Shown here one piece after another: positions 1-7,923 of a stretch of DNA of 64,000 bases. Position numbers and translations under genes: made by a program. Position 1 is the stretch's first letter. Each line of letters starts with the position of its first letter. This DNA comes from JADGHX01 sp035760965. GTDB taxonomy: Bacteria > Pseudomonadota > Gammaproteobacteria > Steroidobacterales > Steroidobacteraceae. The notes beneath the pieces are model-generated. The model saw only the letters and a program-made list of their open reading frames with translations. It searched no databases and was not told the DNA's origin. Where the stretch lies: contig DASTRY010000057.1 of assembly GCA_035760965.1 (NCBI GenBank), positions 1 through 64,000 of the forward strand, read 5' to 3'.

Positions 1-201
1 CAGATAGATGTTCGCCTTGCTTGCGGGCTGCATCAGCGTGTATGGGCGCCCCGTCATCGCCGGGGCCGCCCATGCAGACGCCAAGTCGTGCTCGACCTTG
101 CCATGCGCCGCCACCGTGTAGCCGAGCCACTGCGAGTAGGCGGATTCCATCGCACCGACATCCGGCACGCCGAGAGTGATGATCAAGATGAGCTTCAGCA
201 C
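1..201 (-). CDS. VOC (glyoxalase-like) family protein, N-terminal part, cut by window edge
   Basis: About 67 codons are visible before the window ends. The start is GTG at 201, four bases after the methyltransferase stop, with ATG at 151 as an alternative. The translation begins with a beta-strand-like stretch (LILIITLGVPDV) followed by SAYSQWLGY, which is the usual first beta-alpha unit of vicinal-oxygen-chelate proteins. It resembles the exported VOC protein at 13823-14782, where RAWTQIMGY and ALAGKPY match SAYSQWLGY and AMTGRPY here. No signal peptide is seen, so this copy is probably cytosolic. It is the third gene of a minus-strand unit with the methyltransferase and the 107-residue protein. 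Whether it is a dioxygenase, an isomerase or a non-catalytic member cannot be told from this fragment. Confidence 0.7.
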   Translation of the reverse strand, partial: MLKLILIITLGVPDVGAMESAYSQWLGYTVAAHGKVEHDLASAWAAPAMTGRPYTLMQPASKANIYL

Positions 202-205
202 GGGA

Positions 206-1270
206 CTACTTCGCGTGCCGCGGCTTGCGCGCGCTGATCACCGTCCAGGGGAAACGCCATGCCTGCGACGACTGAGCCCCCGGGGATTCGGCGAACGGCG
301 CGATCTCGATGTCCGTGAACCCGTGGTCACGCAGAACCTTCGGGAGATCGAGCTCGGCCAGTGGCTGCATGTACGGCTCGTTGTTCCGCCGGCCGTGTCC
401 GTAGTGCATGAAGCGCGCGAACGCATCCGGGAAATAGTAGAAATCCAGGTGCACCATGCGCCCGCCCGGCTCGAGCACTCGGAACGCCTCGGCGAATACC
501 GAGTCGAGCGGCCCCGGCGGAATCTCGTGCAAAAACATCGTCGAGGTAACGAGATCGAACGACTTGTCCGGGAAGCCGACGTTCCCCGCATCACGTTGGC
601 GGAAGCGCACGTTGTTGCTGCCCATTTCACGCGCGAACTGCGCCGCGGTGCGCAAGCAGGGCTCCGACAGGTCCACCGCCTCGATGCGAGCGTTGGCGAA
701 CTTCGTGATGAAGGGACGCGTGCTCTTGCCGAATCCGCAGCCCATGTCGAGTATGCTCGCCGGCGTACCGCCCTCGGCGACCACGTCCGTGAAGCGCGTG
801 TGGAGGTCCGCATGCGCCGCGCCCAGCAATGGTGTCGTCGACCGTGCACCGTGCTCGTACACGAGACCGGCAATGTCGTCCGACCAGACGCCACCCGGGT
901 GCTGGTGGATGTCCACGTCCGTGTAGTACTTTGGCAGCGGCAGCTCTGGATTCAATTCGAGCAGCGGATCGTCCGCTGACACGGTGCTGAGACGCTCGAG
1001 CAATGACTCGCGATGCTCATCGTAGAAGCGCGCCAAGCCATAGCGGCCCGAGTACTTCATGCGCTGCAAATGACGCTCGAGCCACGCGAAATACTTGTAG
1101 ATCGGCAGCTCTTCGAGCACATCCGCGACCGCGGCCACCGTGCTCACGTCCTTGCCATGCGTGATCGTGTCGAATTCCGACCGCACCTGCGCATAGAGGG
1201 TCGTGGTCCAGAACCCCTTCGCCGCCAGCAGAAAGCGCTGCCCCGCGTTGAACGCACGTTCGGTTGTCAT
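206..1270 (-). CDS. class I SAM-dependent methyltransferase
   Basis: The protein has 354 residues. A Rossmann methyltransferase domain fills the C-terminal half. Motif I, ILDMGCGFG, lies at residues 173-181 and binds S-adenosylmethionine, and an acidic strand end (EAVDLS) follows about 20 residues later. The sequence LEPGGRMVHLDF further on matches motif III of the fold. The first 165 residues have no motif I recognise and may bind the substrate. The ATG start overlaps the stop of the upstream 107-residue gene by four bases (ATGA), so the two are probably translationally coupled. The gene belongs to a minus-strand unit controlled from the divergent region at 1591-1693. The methyl acceptor is unknown. 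The setting in a catabolic island suggests a small molecule, which is inference. Confidence 0.85.
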   Translation of the reverse strand: MTTERAFNAGQRFLLAAKGFWTTTLYAQVRSEFDTITHGKDVSTVAAVADVLEELPIYKYFAWLERHLQRMKYSGRYGLARFYDEHRESLLERLSTVSADDPLLELNPELPLPKYYTDVDIHQHPGGVWSDDIAGLVYEHGARSTTPLLGAAHADLHTRFTDVVAEGGTPASILDMGCGFGKSTRPFITKFANARIEAVDLSEPCLRTAAQFAREMGSNNVRFRQRDAGNVGFPDKSFDLVTSTMFLHEIPPGPLDSVFAEAFRVLEPGGRMVHLDFYYFPDAFARFMHYGHGRRNNEPYMQPLAELDLPKVLRDHGFTDIEIAPFAESPGAQSSQAWRFPWTVISARKPRHAK

Positions 1271-1590
1271 GTCCGACTCCTGCGCAGCGAAAAGCGCCCG
1301 GCGGCGCCGAGTGACTGCTGTTGGCCGAGCAGCGGCTCGAGGAGCGTGCGCGCGAAATCGTCGGCCGCGGCGCGATACTGCGCTTCTTGCTCCGGCGATG
1401 GCGCTTTCGCGAGGGCTGCGGCATCGATGAGGCGGGCGTTCGTCAGTTGCTCTTCGAGCGCCTGAACGCGGTCTCGCAGCACGTAGTGCTCGGAAGCGAG
1501 ACTCATCACGATGCCCATCAAGCGGTCGATCGCGGGATCGTCGAAGAAGACCTGCTCGGGGCGCTTGGGTGCTGCGGCTTTGGAAATCAT
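1267..1590 (-). CDS. small protein of unknown function, coupled to methyltransferase
   Basis: The protein has 107 residues and I do not recognise its family. Residues about 20-50 (from IDRLMGIVMSLASEHY to RDRVQALEEQL) look like an amphipathic helix or short coiled coil. A second helical Ala-rich stretch follows, and the C-terminus is basic. There is no signal peptide or membrane segment. It overlaps the methyltransferase by four bases and is the first gene of that unit, so it may be a partner or chaperone of the enzyme (inference). Its promoter lies opposite that of the MFS transporter, with a copy of the shared GTTATC element between them. Confidence 0.6.
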   Translation of the reverse strand: MISKAAAPKRPEQVFFDDPAIDRLMGIVMSLASEHYVLRDRVQALEEQLTNARLIDAAALAKAPSPEQEAQYRAAADDFARTLLEPLLGQQQSLGAAGRFSLRRSRT

Positions 1591-1648
1591 GCTTGAGTAC
1601 CGGACTTGGAAGCGACGGATGATTCTAGGCGTCCTTCCGTCAATCGTG

Positions 1649-1668
1649 CAACTAAGTTATCTTTGTTG
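1649..1668. promoter_or_regulatory. putative island operator, site 1
   Basis: The imperfect dyad CAAC-N3-AGTTATC-N2-TTGTTG (here CAACTAAGTTATCTTTGTTG) lies 26 bases before the MFS start and 59 bases from the start of the 107-residue gene. It has outer arms CAAC/GTTG and the core GTTATC at 1656-1661. It stands out as AT-rich in GC-rich DNA and recurs at four more sites of the island. A TetR-type or similar repressor site is the simplest reading. No regulator gene is visible in the window. Confidence 0.5.
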
Positions 1669-1693
1669 AAACCGTAGCGCTGCGGAAGGTCGA

Positions 1694-3046
1694 ATGAGCC
1701 AGTCGAATCCGGATCCCTCGCCGAAGCCCCCCTATCCACCGCTCTACGGGTGGTACGTCGTCGGAATTCTCACGCTCACGTACACCGTCTCGTTCATCGA
1801 TCGGCAGATCATGGCGCTCATGATCGAGCCGATTCGCCGCGATCTCGCGATCACCGATACGCAGGTGAGTCTGCTCATCGGCCTTGCATTCGCGGTGTTC
1901 TACACGGTGCTCGGCGTGCCGATCGCGCGGCTCGCCGATCGCTACAGCCGCCGCGCCATCATCGGCGCAGGCATCGCCGTATGGTGCCTGATGACCGCGT
2001 CGTGCGGCCTTGCGCGCAATTACGCACAGCTCTTCTTCGCCCGCATCGGTGTCGGCGTCGGTGAAGCGGCGCTGAGCCCGAGCGCGTTGTCGATGCTGAG
2101 TGACTATTTCCCGCCGAAGTTGCGTTTGCGCGCCATTGCCGTCTACAACACGGGCATCTCGCTCGGCACCGGCCTCGCGCTCATCGTCGGCGGCAGCCTC
2201 ATCGCCCACGTGTCGGCAGCTCCGCCGGTGACGCTCCCGGTGTTCGGTCAGCTGTACGCGTGGCAGACCGTGTTTCTCGTCGTCGGCCTGCCCGGGCTGC
2301 TGATGGCGTTACTAATGCTGACCGTAAAGGAGCCGCGGCGTCGCGAGAGCCTGGGCGGCCCCGCGGGTAGTGCGCACCTGCCCTTCGCCACCGTGCTGAA
2401 GTTCCTCGGGGGCCGCATCCGCATGTACGCAAGCCATTTCCTCGGCATGTCCACGGCCGCGATTCTCGCGTACGGACTCTCCGCCTGGATCCCGACGATG
2501 TTCGTGCGCACATGGGGGTGGTCCATTCGCGATATCGGTCTCGCCTATGGCATCGTCACATTGTTGGCGGGCCCGTTAGCGGTCGTCGTGGCGTCGTGGT
2601 TCGGCGAGCTCTTCACGAAGCGCGGCGACTCGGATGCGCAAATGCGCGCGGCCATCTGCGGAATCGGGCTCGCGTTGGTCGGCGCGCTTGGCGCGGCGCT
2701 GAGCCCTTCGCCCTGGATTGCCGTTGTGTTCCTCCTCCCGGCTTCGATCGGCACTACGGCTGCCACCGCGTCGGGACTCGCGGCCCTCATGACCGTGACG
2801 CCCAATCAGATGCGCGCGCAGTCTTCGGCGCTCTACTACCTCGTCGTGAACGTGCTGGGCCTCACACTCGGCCCCACTGGCATCGCGCTGCTCACCGATT
2901 ACGTTTTCCGCGACACGCAGGCGCTGCGCTATTCGGTCGCGTGCGCCAGCCTCGTAGCGGGAATTCTTTCCGCGATCTTCCTCTTCTACAACCTGCGCCA
3001 ATATCGATCGCAGGTCGCCGAGTCTCGACTTTGGGCCGCCCAGTGA
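1694..3046 (+). CDS. MFS transporter (spinster-like branch), inner membrane
   Basis: The protein has 450 residues and about 12 hydrophobic segments, with a Pro-rich cytoplasmic N-terminus. The first helix ends in SFIDRQIMALM. The loop between helices 2 and 3 has the major-facilitator motif A form GVPIARLADRYSRR (residues about 74-87). A long cytoplasmic loop near residues 205-230 separates the two halves. The start is ATG with GGAAGG five bases upstream. It is the first gene of a two-gene unit with the downstream lyase and lies under operator site 1. In this context it probably carries the island's substrate or an intermediate across the inner membrane, after uptake by the TonB receptor at 10961-13177. 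The substrate is not readable from sequence. Confidence 0.88.
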   Translation: MSQSNPDPSPKPPYPPLYGWYVVGILTLTYTVSFIDRQIMALMIEPIRRDLAITDTQVSLLIGLAFAVFYTVLGVPIARLADRYSRRAIIGAGIAVWCLMTASCGLARNYAQLFFARIGVGVGEAALSPSALSMLSDYFPPKLRLRAIAVYNTGISLGTGLALIVGGSLIAHVSAAPPVTLPVFGQLYAWQTVFLVVGLPGLLMALLMLTVKEPRRRESLGGPAGSAHLPFATVLKFLGGRIRMYASHFLGMSTAAILAYGLSAWIPTMFVRTWGWSIRDIGLAYGIVTLLAGPLAVVVASWFGELFTKRGDSDAQMRAAICGIGLALVGALGAALSPSPWIAVVFLLPASIGTTAATASGLAALMTVTPNQMRAQSSALYYLVVNVLGLTLGPTGIALLTDYVFRDTQALRYSVACASLVAGILSAIFLFYNLRQYRSQVAESRLWAAQ

Positions 3047-3921
3047 AAGCAGCCGATCCCTCCGCAAACCTCCGCGCCGCACTCCAGCCGGGCTCCGGCA
3101 TTCTCCTCGCACCGGGTTGTTACGACGCCCTGACCGCCTCGCTCATCGAACAGCAGGGATTCGGCGCCGCGTACGTTTCGGGTGCCAGCATCGCCTACAC
3201 GCGTCTCGGACGGCCGGACATCGGACTCGTCACGCAGACCGAAGTGGCTGAAGTCGTCACGTGCATGCGCGAGCGCGTCTCGCTACCCCTCATCGTGGAC
3301 GCGGACACCGGTTTCGGCAACGCACTCAATCTGCAGCGTGCATTTCGAGCGTTCGAGCGCGCCGGAGCGTCCGCGATCCAAATCGAGGATCAACAGTTTC
3401 CCAAGCGCTGCGGTCATCTCGCGGGCAAGAAGCTCGTGCCCGCGAGTGAGATGGTGGGAAAGATCCGCGCTGCATGCGACGCGCGGTATAACGCGAATAC
3501 GGTGCTCATCGCGCGCACGGATGCCGTCGCCAGCGAAGGGCTCGACGCGGCACTCGAACGCGCCGAGCGCTATCTCGAGTGTGGCGCGGATGTGCTGTTC
3601 GTCGAAGCCCTGCCCTCCCTCTCGGCCATGTCGGCTGCGTGCGCGCGCTTTGCGGGGCGCGCGCCGCTGCTCGCGAACATGGTGGAAGGTGGACGCACCC
3701 CTCTCATGAGCGCAGCCGAGCTCCAACGATTGGGCTTTGCTCTGGCCATCTTCCCGGGCGCGCTCGTCCGCGCGCTGACGTTCGCTGCCCGTCGCTTGCT
3801 GTCCGCGCTCGCGCGCGAGGGCAGCACGGATTCTGTCCATCGCGAGATGCTCGACTTCGGCGAGCTGAACGATTTACTAGGGACGCAAACGCTGCTCGAG
3901 AGCGGCCAGCGCTACGAGTGA
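3043..3921 (+). CDS. isocitrate lyase / PEP mutase superfamily lyase
   Basis: The protein has 292 residues. It starts at GTG 3043, overlapping the MFS stop as GTGA. The TIM-barrel family motifs are all present: DADTGFGN (residues 86-93) for Mg2+ binding, IEDQ (114-117), and the active-site loop KRCGH (121-125), whose Cys acts as acid/base in retro-Claisen or retro-aldol cleavage. In this superfamily such enzymes cleave 2-hydroxy-dicarboxylates (2-methylisocitrate, 2,3-dimethylmalate, oxaloacetate) to pyruvate or glyoxylate plus a second acid. The length fits the short lyases, not true isocitrate lyases. Together with the LeuC/LeuD-type pair further on, cleavage of a substituted malate is a reasonable guess. 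A hydrolase or decarboxylase of the same fold cannot be excluded. Confidence 0.85.
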   Translation: MKAADPSANLRAALQPGSGILLAPGCYDALTASLIEQQGFGAAYVSGASIAYTRLGRPDIGLVTQTEVAEVVTCMRERVSLPLIVDADTGFGNALNLQRAFRAFERAGASAIQIEDQQFPKRCGHLAGKKLVPASEMVGKIRAACDARYNANTVLIARTDAVASEGLDAALERAERYLECGADVLFVEALPSLSAMSAACARFAGRAPLLANMVEGGRTPLMSAAELQRLGFALAIFPGALVRALTFAARRLLSALAREGSTDSVHREMLDFGELNDLLGTQTLLESGQRYE

Positions 3922-3923
3922 GC

Positions 3924-3958
3924 AAAAAAGGGTGGGCGCCGGCCCGCAGCACCCACCC
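3924..3958 (-). terminator. hairpin terminator between converging lyase and cupin genes
   Basis: A perfect 7-bp stem GGGTGGG/CCCACCC (3930-3936 with 3952-3958) is followed, on the minus strand, by six T residues (the A run at 3924-3929). It lies 38 bases past the cupin stop. It may also stop transcription from the lyase side, but there is no U-run in that direction. Confidence 0.7.
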
Positions 3959-3995
3959 CGGAATCGCGCCTTGACCTTCGTGCGCGATGAAAACG

Positions 3996-5051
3996 CTAGT
4001 TCGCCGACAGGTACACCGGCGCCTCGATCGGCGTCGGCTCCTTCGTCCACCGCGTTCCCTTGGCGTAGGTGACCTCGAGCCACACCACACCACCGCTCGT
4101 CGCGCCGGTCGGCGGCAGCCCAAAGATGCTCATCGGCGGCCGCTCCACGAAGAAGTTCTTCGTGAGCTTGAAGGTCTCGGGCTTCTTGCCCGGGCCGGCA
4201 TACGCTTCGATCGTGAGATCGCCGTTGATGACGAAGTTGAACTGGTGGGCGTTCTTGTACGAGTACGGCCGCAAGCTCGCCGGTGTGCTCGCTCCGGCCT
4301 CCAGGAACCACATGTTCGCGCGGAAACCGTGCTCCGGATCGTCGATCAGATATTTCACGTTGAGGCCCGGCGAACCCGCGACCGGCTGCCACGCCATCTT
4401 GTCGAGTGTGTCGATGATGCGCGGCGTCGACCAGTGCGTGATCTTCTTGTAGTCGGGGTTGTACTTCATGCCGCCGGCCGCTTGCGGCTGATTGCGCACC
4501 ACCGGGTCGACGGTAAATGTGCCCGCCCCGACGCTGCTCTCTTCCATGATGAGGATGATCGCGCCGACCTGCGAAGCCATGTATTTCATGCGGCCCTTCT
4601 CGCCGCCGTGCAGGCTGTAAGGAGGTCGGGACAGGAAGTTGCCCTCGCGGAACCGCTGCAGCGGGCCGGAGACGTTGTCCGGCATCGTGGACTCATTGTT
4701 CGTGAAGTCGCCCGCTATGTTGTAGGCCCACTCGTGGAACTCGTGATAGTGCACGTAGGCGCCTTCGGCTCCCGGCGGGACGTACAGAATGCGCAGCGCA
4801 CCCGCATCGTTCGGCGCCCGGAACAGCGTCTTCTGCCCCCAGCCGTTCGCGGCGCGGCCGCCTTCGATCGGCATGCTGTCCGTGTCCAGAATGCGGATCG
4901 AGGTGTACGGCGCGGCGGCCGTCGACTTCTTCTCGAAGCCCGGCGCCTGCTCTGCGGAGGCGGCCGCCGCCGGCACCGCGAACGCGACACACATCACGGC
5001 GGCCGCACCGGCGCGCCGCACCCAACGCAAGCTCAACGAGTCGATGGACAT
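3996..5051 (-). CDS. exported cupin-domain protein
   Basis: The protein has 351 residues. The ATG at 5051 has GGGAG upstream and is followed by an Arg-containing N-region, a hydrophobic core and an AAASA cleavage site near residue 33, so it is probably periplasmic. A first cupin barrel carries the metal-site pattern H101, H103 and H106 (in HYHEFHEWAYN), with a later SLHGGE. A second barrel-like half follows, with HQFNFVINGDL, in which most ligands are lost. Bicupins include dioxygenases, isomerases and binding proteins, and I cannot choose between them. An open frame continues upstream through the intergenic region, but that part antisense-overlaps the CoA-transferase gene and is not used. 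It is a single-gene unit with operator site 2 about 32 bases upstream. Confidence 0.78.
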   Translation of the reverse strand: MSIDSLSLRWVRRAGAAAVMCVAFAVPAAAASAEQAPGFEKKSTAAAPYTSIRILDTDSMPIEGGRAANGWGQKTLFRAPNDAGALRILYVPPGAEGAYVHYHEFHEWAYNIAGDFTNNESTMPDNVSGPLQRFREGNFLSRPPYSLHGGEKGRMKYMASQVGAIILIMEESSVGAGTFTVDPVVRNQPQAAGGMKYNPDYKKITHWSTPRIIDTLDKMAWQPVAGSPGLNVKYLIDDPEHGFRANMWFLEAGASTPASLRPYSYKNAHQFNFVINGDLTIEAYAGPGKKPETFKLTKNFFVERPPMSIFGLPPTGATSGGVVWLEVTYAKGTRWTKEPTPIEAPVYLSAN

Positions 5052-5082
5052 TCGCCATTTCTCCCGGGTCGTATGCTCAGAG

Positions 5083-5104
5083 TTTACGTAGTTATTTACG
5101 TTGG
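5083..5104. promoter_or_regulatory. putative island operator, site 2
   Basis: The element is TTTACGTAGTTATTTACGTTGG. It has the GTTAT core at 5091 and GTTG at 5100-5103. TTTACGT also occurs twice as a direct repeat. It lies 32 bases upstream of the cupin start, in the cupin / CoA-transferase divergent region. Confidence 0.45.
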
Positions 5105-5204
5105 CTATGTCGGAGAATCGCCGCGTCCACGGCGGGGTGTCAAGTGAATTGTTGCGCGCACGGGCGGCCATGGCAGCCGGGCTTGCCTCTTCCGCTCCGT
5201 CCGT

Positions 5205-5226
5205 CAACAAGGTTATCTTAGTTACC
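5205..5226. promoter_or_regulatory. putative island operator, site 3, next to the CoA-transferase start
   Basis: CAAC (5205-5208), GTTATC (5212-5217) and GTTA (5221-5224) have nearly the same spacing as site 1. The inner part also forms the imperfect dyad AAGGT-N10-ACCTT. The site ends only two bases before the CoA-transferase ATG, so no separate Shine-Dalgarno sequence fits. Either the mRNA is leaderless or nearly so, or the true start is downstream. Confidence 0.5.
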
Positions 5227-5228
5227 TT

Positions 5229-6434
5229 ATGGCTCTCCTGAATCACATCCGGGTTCTCGACCTGAGTCGCGTGCTCGCAGGGCCCTGGTGCACGCAGTGT
5301 CTGGCGGACTTCGGCGCCGTGGTGTGGAAAGTCGAGCATCCGGTGCGCGGCGATGACACGCGCGCCTGGGGTCCGCCGTGGCACGGCGAGCCGGGCGCGA
5401 TGCGCGAGTCGGCGTACTACCTGTGCGCGAATCGCGGCAAGTTTTCGGTCGGCATCGATTTCTCGCGACCGGAGGGTAGCGAGCTGGTGCGCCGGCTCGC
5501 CGCGCGCGCGGATGTCGTCGTCGAGAACTTCAAGGTGGGCGGCCTCGCTGCGTATGGGCTCGACTGGGGGAGTCTCGGCGCGCTCAACCCGCGGCTCGTC
5601 TACTGCTCGATCTCCGCTTTCGGACAGGACGGCCCCGCCGCCGCCGCGCCGGGCTACGACGCAATGATCCAGGCCGCGAGCGGCCTCATGAGCATCACCG
5701 GGGAACCGGACGGCACGCCGCAGAAGGTGGGTGTCGCCATTACGGACCTCATGACCGGCATGTACGCGGTTGCCGCCATCCTCGCGGCGCTTCACGAGCG
5801 CGAGCGCTCGGGTCTGGGTCAGCACATCGATCTCGCACTGTTCGACACCCAGATCGCCGCGCTCGCCAACCAGGGGATGAACTACCTCGTTTCGGGCTGC
5901 ACGCCACGCCGCCTCGGCACCGCACACCCGAGCATCGTCCCCTACCAGGCGTTTGCCACTGCCGACGGGCACATCATGGTTGCCGTAGGCAACGACCGGC
6001 AGTTCGCGGATTTGTGCGTACAGCTCGGCGAACCCGACCTCGCCCGCGACGAGCGGTACCTGACGAACGCGGCTCGCGTGGCGAATCGCGAAGCGCTCGT
6101 TGCACGCGTCGGCGAGCTGCTCGCGCGCCGCCCCTCCCGCGAATGGCTCGACGCTTTCAAGCGCGCGGCGATTCCTTGCGGGCCGATCAACAGCATCGCG
6201 GAAGCGTTCGCCGAACCGCAGGCGGTGCACCGGAAGCTCCGCGTCGACCTGCCTCGATCTCGAGGCGGCACCGTGCCCCAAGTGCGCAATCCGGCGATTT
6301 TTTCGCGATCCCCGCTGAACCTGAACTTACCCCCACCGCTGCTCGGCGAACACACCGACGAAGTCCTCGCCTCGCAGCTGGGGCTGTCCACAGAAGAGCT
6401 CGCGGAGCTGCGCGCCAAAGCAGTAATCCGCTGA
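5229..6434 (+). CDS. class III (CaiB/BaiF-type) CoA-transferase
   Basis: The protein has 401 residues, the usual length for the family. The N-terminus IRVLDLSRVLAGPWCTQ and the stretch VEHPVRGDDTR are hallmarks. Asp173 in ITDLMTGMYA is the expected catalytic aspartate that forms the acyl anhydride. Family members move CoA from a donor such as succinyl-CoA to a carboxylic acid. The best-known partners of a glutaryl-CoA-dehydrogenase-like enzyme, as found four genes downstream, are succinyl-CoA:glutarate CoA-transferases, so a glutarate-type dicarboxylic acid is the likely acceptor (inference). It is the first gene of a five-gene unit (CoA-transferase, amidohydrolase, hydro-lyase large and small subunits, acyl-CoA dehydrogenase). 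The start lacks a visible ribosome site and abuts operator site 3. Confidence 0.88.
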   Translation: MALLNHIRVLDLSRVLAGPWCTQCLADFGAVVWKVEHPVRGDDTRAWGPPWHGEPGAMRESAYYLCANRGKFSVGIDFSRPEGSELVRRLAARADVVVENFKVGGLAAYGLDWGSLGALNPRLVYCSISAFGQDGPAAAAPGYDAMIQAASGLMSITGEPDGTPQKVGVAITDLMTGMYAVAAILAALHERERSGLGQHIDLALFDTQIAALANQGMNYLVSGCTPRRLGTAHPSIVPYQAFATADGHIMVAVGNDRQFADLCVQLGEPDLARDERYLTNAARVANREALVARVGELLARRPSREWLDAFKRAAIPCGPINSIAEAFAEPQAVHRKLRVDLPRSRGGTVPQVRNPAIFSRSPLNLNLPPPLLGEHTDEVLASQLGLSTEELAELRAKAVIR

Positions 6435-6450
6435 CGACCCGGAGACTGGA

Positions 6451-7923
6451 ATGACCGATACCGCCTACGACCTGTTGATCAAGAACGTGCGACTGGTTCG
6501 CCCGAACACCCCGACCGTGGCCGAGAGCGACATCGCCGTGAAACAGGGCAAGGTCGTGAAGGTAGGGCCGAACTTGGGCACTTCCGCCAAGCAGGTTTTC
6601 GACGGCAAGCGGCGTCTCGCGCTTCCTGGGCTCGTCGATGCCCACATGCACACTGGCATCTACTCACCGCTCCACGAGGATGCGGTCACCGAGAGCAAAG
6701 CAGCGGCGCAGGGTGGTGTGACCTCGAGCCTCAACTACTTCCGCTCCGGCCAGTACTATCTGAACAAGGGCGGCCCCTACGAGAAGTTCTTTCCCGAGGT
6801 GCTCGAGATTTCGAACGGCCGTTTCCACGTGGATTACGCGTATCACCTCGCCCCCATGGACAGCCGGCACATCAGCGAGATTCCCATGCTGGTGGATCGC
6901 TTCGGCGTCACGACATTCAAGATCTACATGTTCTACGGGGGCTACGGGCTGCACGGCGCCTCGAGCTCGCAGCGCGACTTCCTGATGATCGGGGAAGACG
7001 AGAAGTACGATCTGGCGCATTTCGAGTTCGTGATGCGCGGCGTGAAGGAAGCCATGCGCCGCTTCCCGGACAAGAAGGACTCGATCTCGCTCTCCATGCA
7101 CTGCGAGACCGCGGAAATCATGAATGCGTACACCAAGATCGTGCAGAAGGAAGGCAAGCTGCAAGGTCTGCGCGCCTATAGCGCGGCCCGCCCGCCGCAT
7201 TCCGAGGGGCTCGCGATCTGCATCGCTTCGTACCTCGCGCACGAGACCGAGTGCGTCAACTTGAACCTGCTGCACCTGTCGTCACGCAAGGCGGTGGAGG
7301 CTGCCTTGAAAATGGCGGACGCCTTCCCGCACATCGACTTCCGCCGCGAAGTGACGATTGCACACCTCGTCATCGACTACGACGTACCGACGGGTTACAT
7401 GGCCAAAGTGAATCCCCCGATTCGTTCGCGGGAAGATGTCGAGTATCTGTGGCAGACGCTCATCGACGGCAAGATCGACTGGGTCTGTTCGGACCACGCA
7501 TGCTGCCGCCATGAAATCAAGACGGGCCGGGGACACGACTGCAGCAAGGACGTGTTCCTCGCGAAGTCCGGCTTCGGCGGCACCGAGTACCTGCTCTCGG
7601 CGTTTCTCACCGAAGCGCGCAAGCGCAAAGTACCGCTGCACCGGGCTGCGGAGTTGCTGTGCTGGAACCCTGCGCAGCGCTTCGGTTTGTCCAGCAAGGG
7701 CGATGTCGGGCCCGGCTTCGATGCGGATATCGTGCTGGTCGATCCGGACGCGAGCTTCACGGTGCGTGCCAAGGAGTCGGAATCGACTCAGGGCTACACT
7801 CCATTCGAAGGTCTCGAGCTCACGGGCAAGGTCATGAGCACATTCCTGCGCGGCCAGCTGATCTACGACAATGGCAAGGTGGTCGGCGGTCCAACCGGCC
7901 GCTATCTCAAGCGGCCCTGCTGA
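6451..7923 (+). CDS. hydantoinase / dihydropyrimidinase-type amidohydrolase
   Basis: The protein has 490 residues and shows the full binuclear-metal ligand set of the cyclic amidohydrolase group: HMH (His65, His67), Lys157 in FKIYM (the carbamylated bridging lysine), His217 in SMHCE, His275 in LLHLSS and Asp348 in VCSDHA. These enzymes open cyclic amides or imides such as dihydropyrimidines, hydantoins, dihydroorotate and allantoin. There is no neighbouring pyrimidine or purine pathway gene. The island instead offers enzymes for dicarboxylic acids, so ring opening of a lactam or imide to a dicarboxylic half-amide or acid is more likely than pyrimidine breakdown (inference). It starts 16 bases after the CoA-transferase stop with GGAG upstream, and its stop overlaps the next start by one base. 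Confidence 0.87.
   Translation: MTDTAYDLLIKNVRLVRPNTPTVAESDIAVKQGKVVKVGPNLGTSAKQVFDGKRRLALPGLVDAHMHTGIYSPLHEDAVTESKAAAQGGVTSSLNYFRSGQYYLNKGGPYEKFFPEVLEISNGRFHVDYAYHLAPMDSRHISEIPMLVDRFGVTTFKIYMFYGGYGLHGASSSQRDFLMIGEDEKYDLAHFEFVMRGVKEAMRRFPDKKDSISLSMHCETAEIMNAYTKIVQKEGKLQGLRAYSAARPPHSEGLAICIASYLAHETECVNLNLLHLSSRKAVEAALKMADAFPHIDFRREVTIAHLVIDYDVPTGYMAKVNPPIRSREDVEYLWQTLIDGKIDWVCSDHACCRHEIKTGRGHDCSKDVFLAKSGFGGTEYLLSAFLTEARKRKVPLHRAAELLCWNPAQRFGLSSKGDVGPGFDADIVLVDPDASFTVRAKESESTQGYTPFEGLELTGKVMSTFLRGQLIYDNGKVVGGPTGRYLKRPC

Noticed and set aside
3996..6281. A 761-codon minus-strand frame that would extend the cupin protein at its N-terminus
   Set aside because: The extra part lies antisense to the CoA-transferase gene, and a good signal peptide and ribosome site mark the start at 5051.
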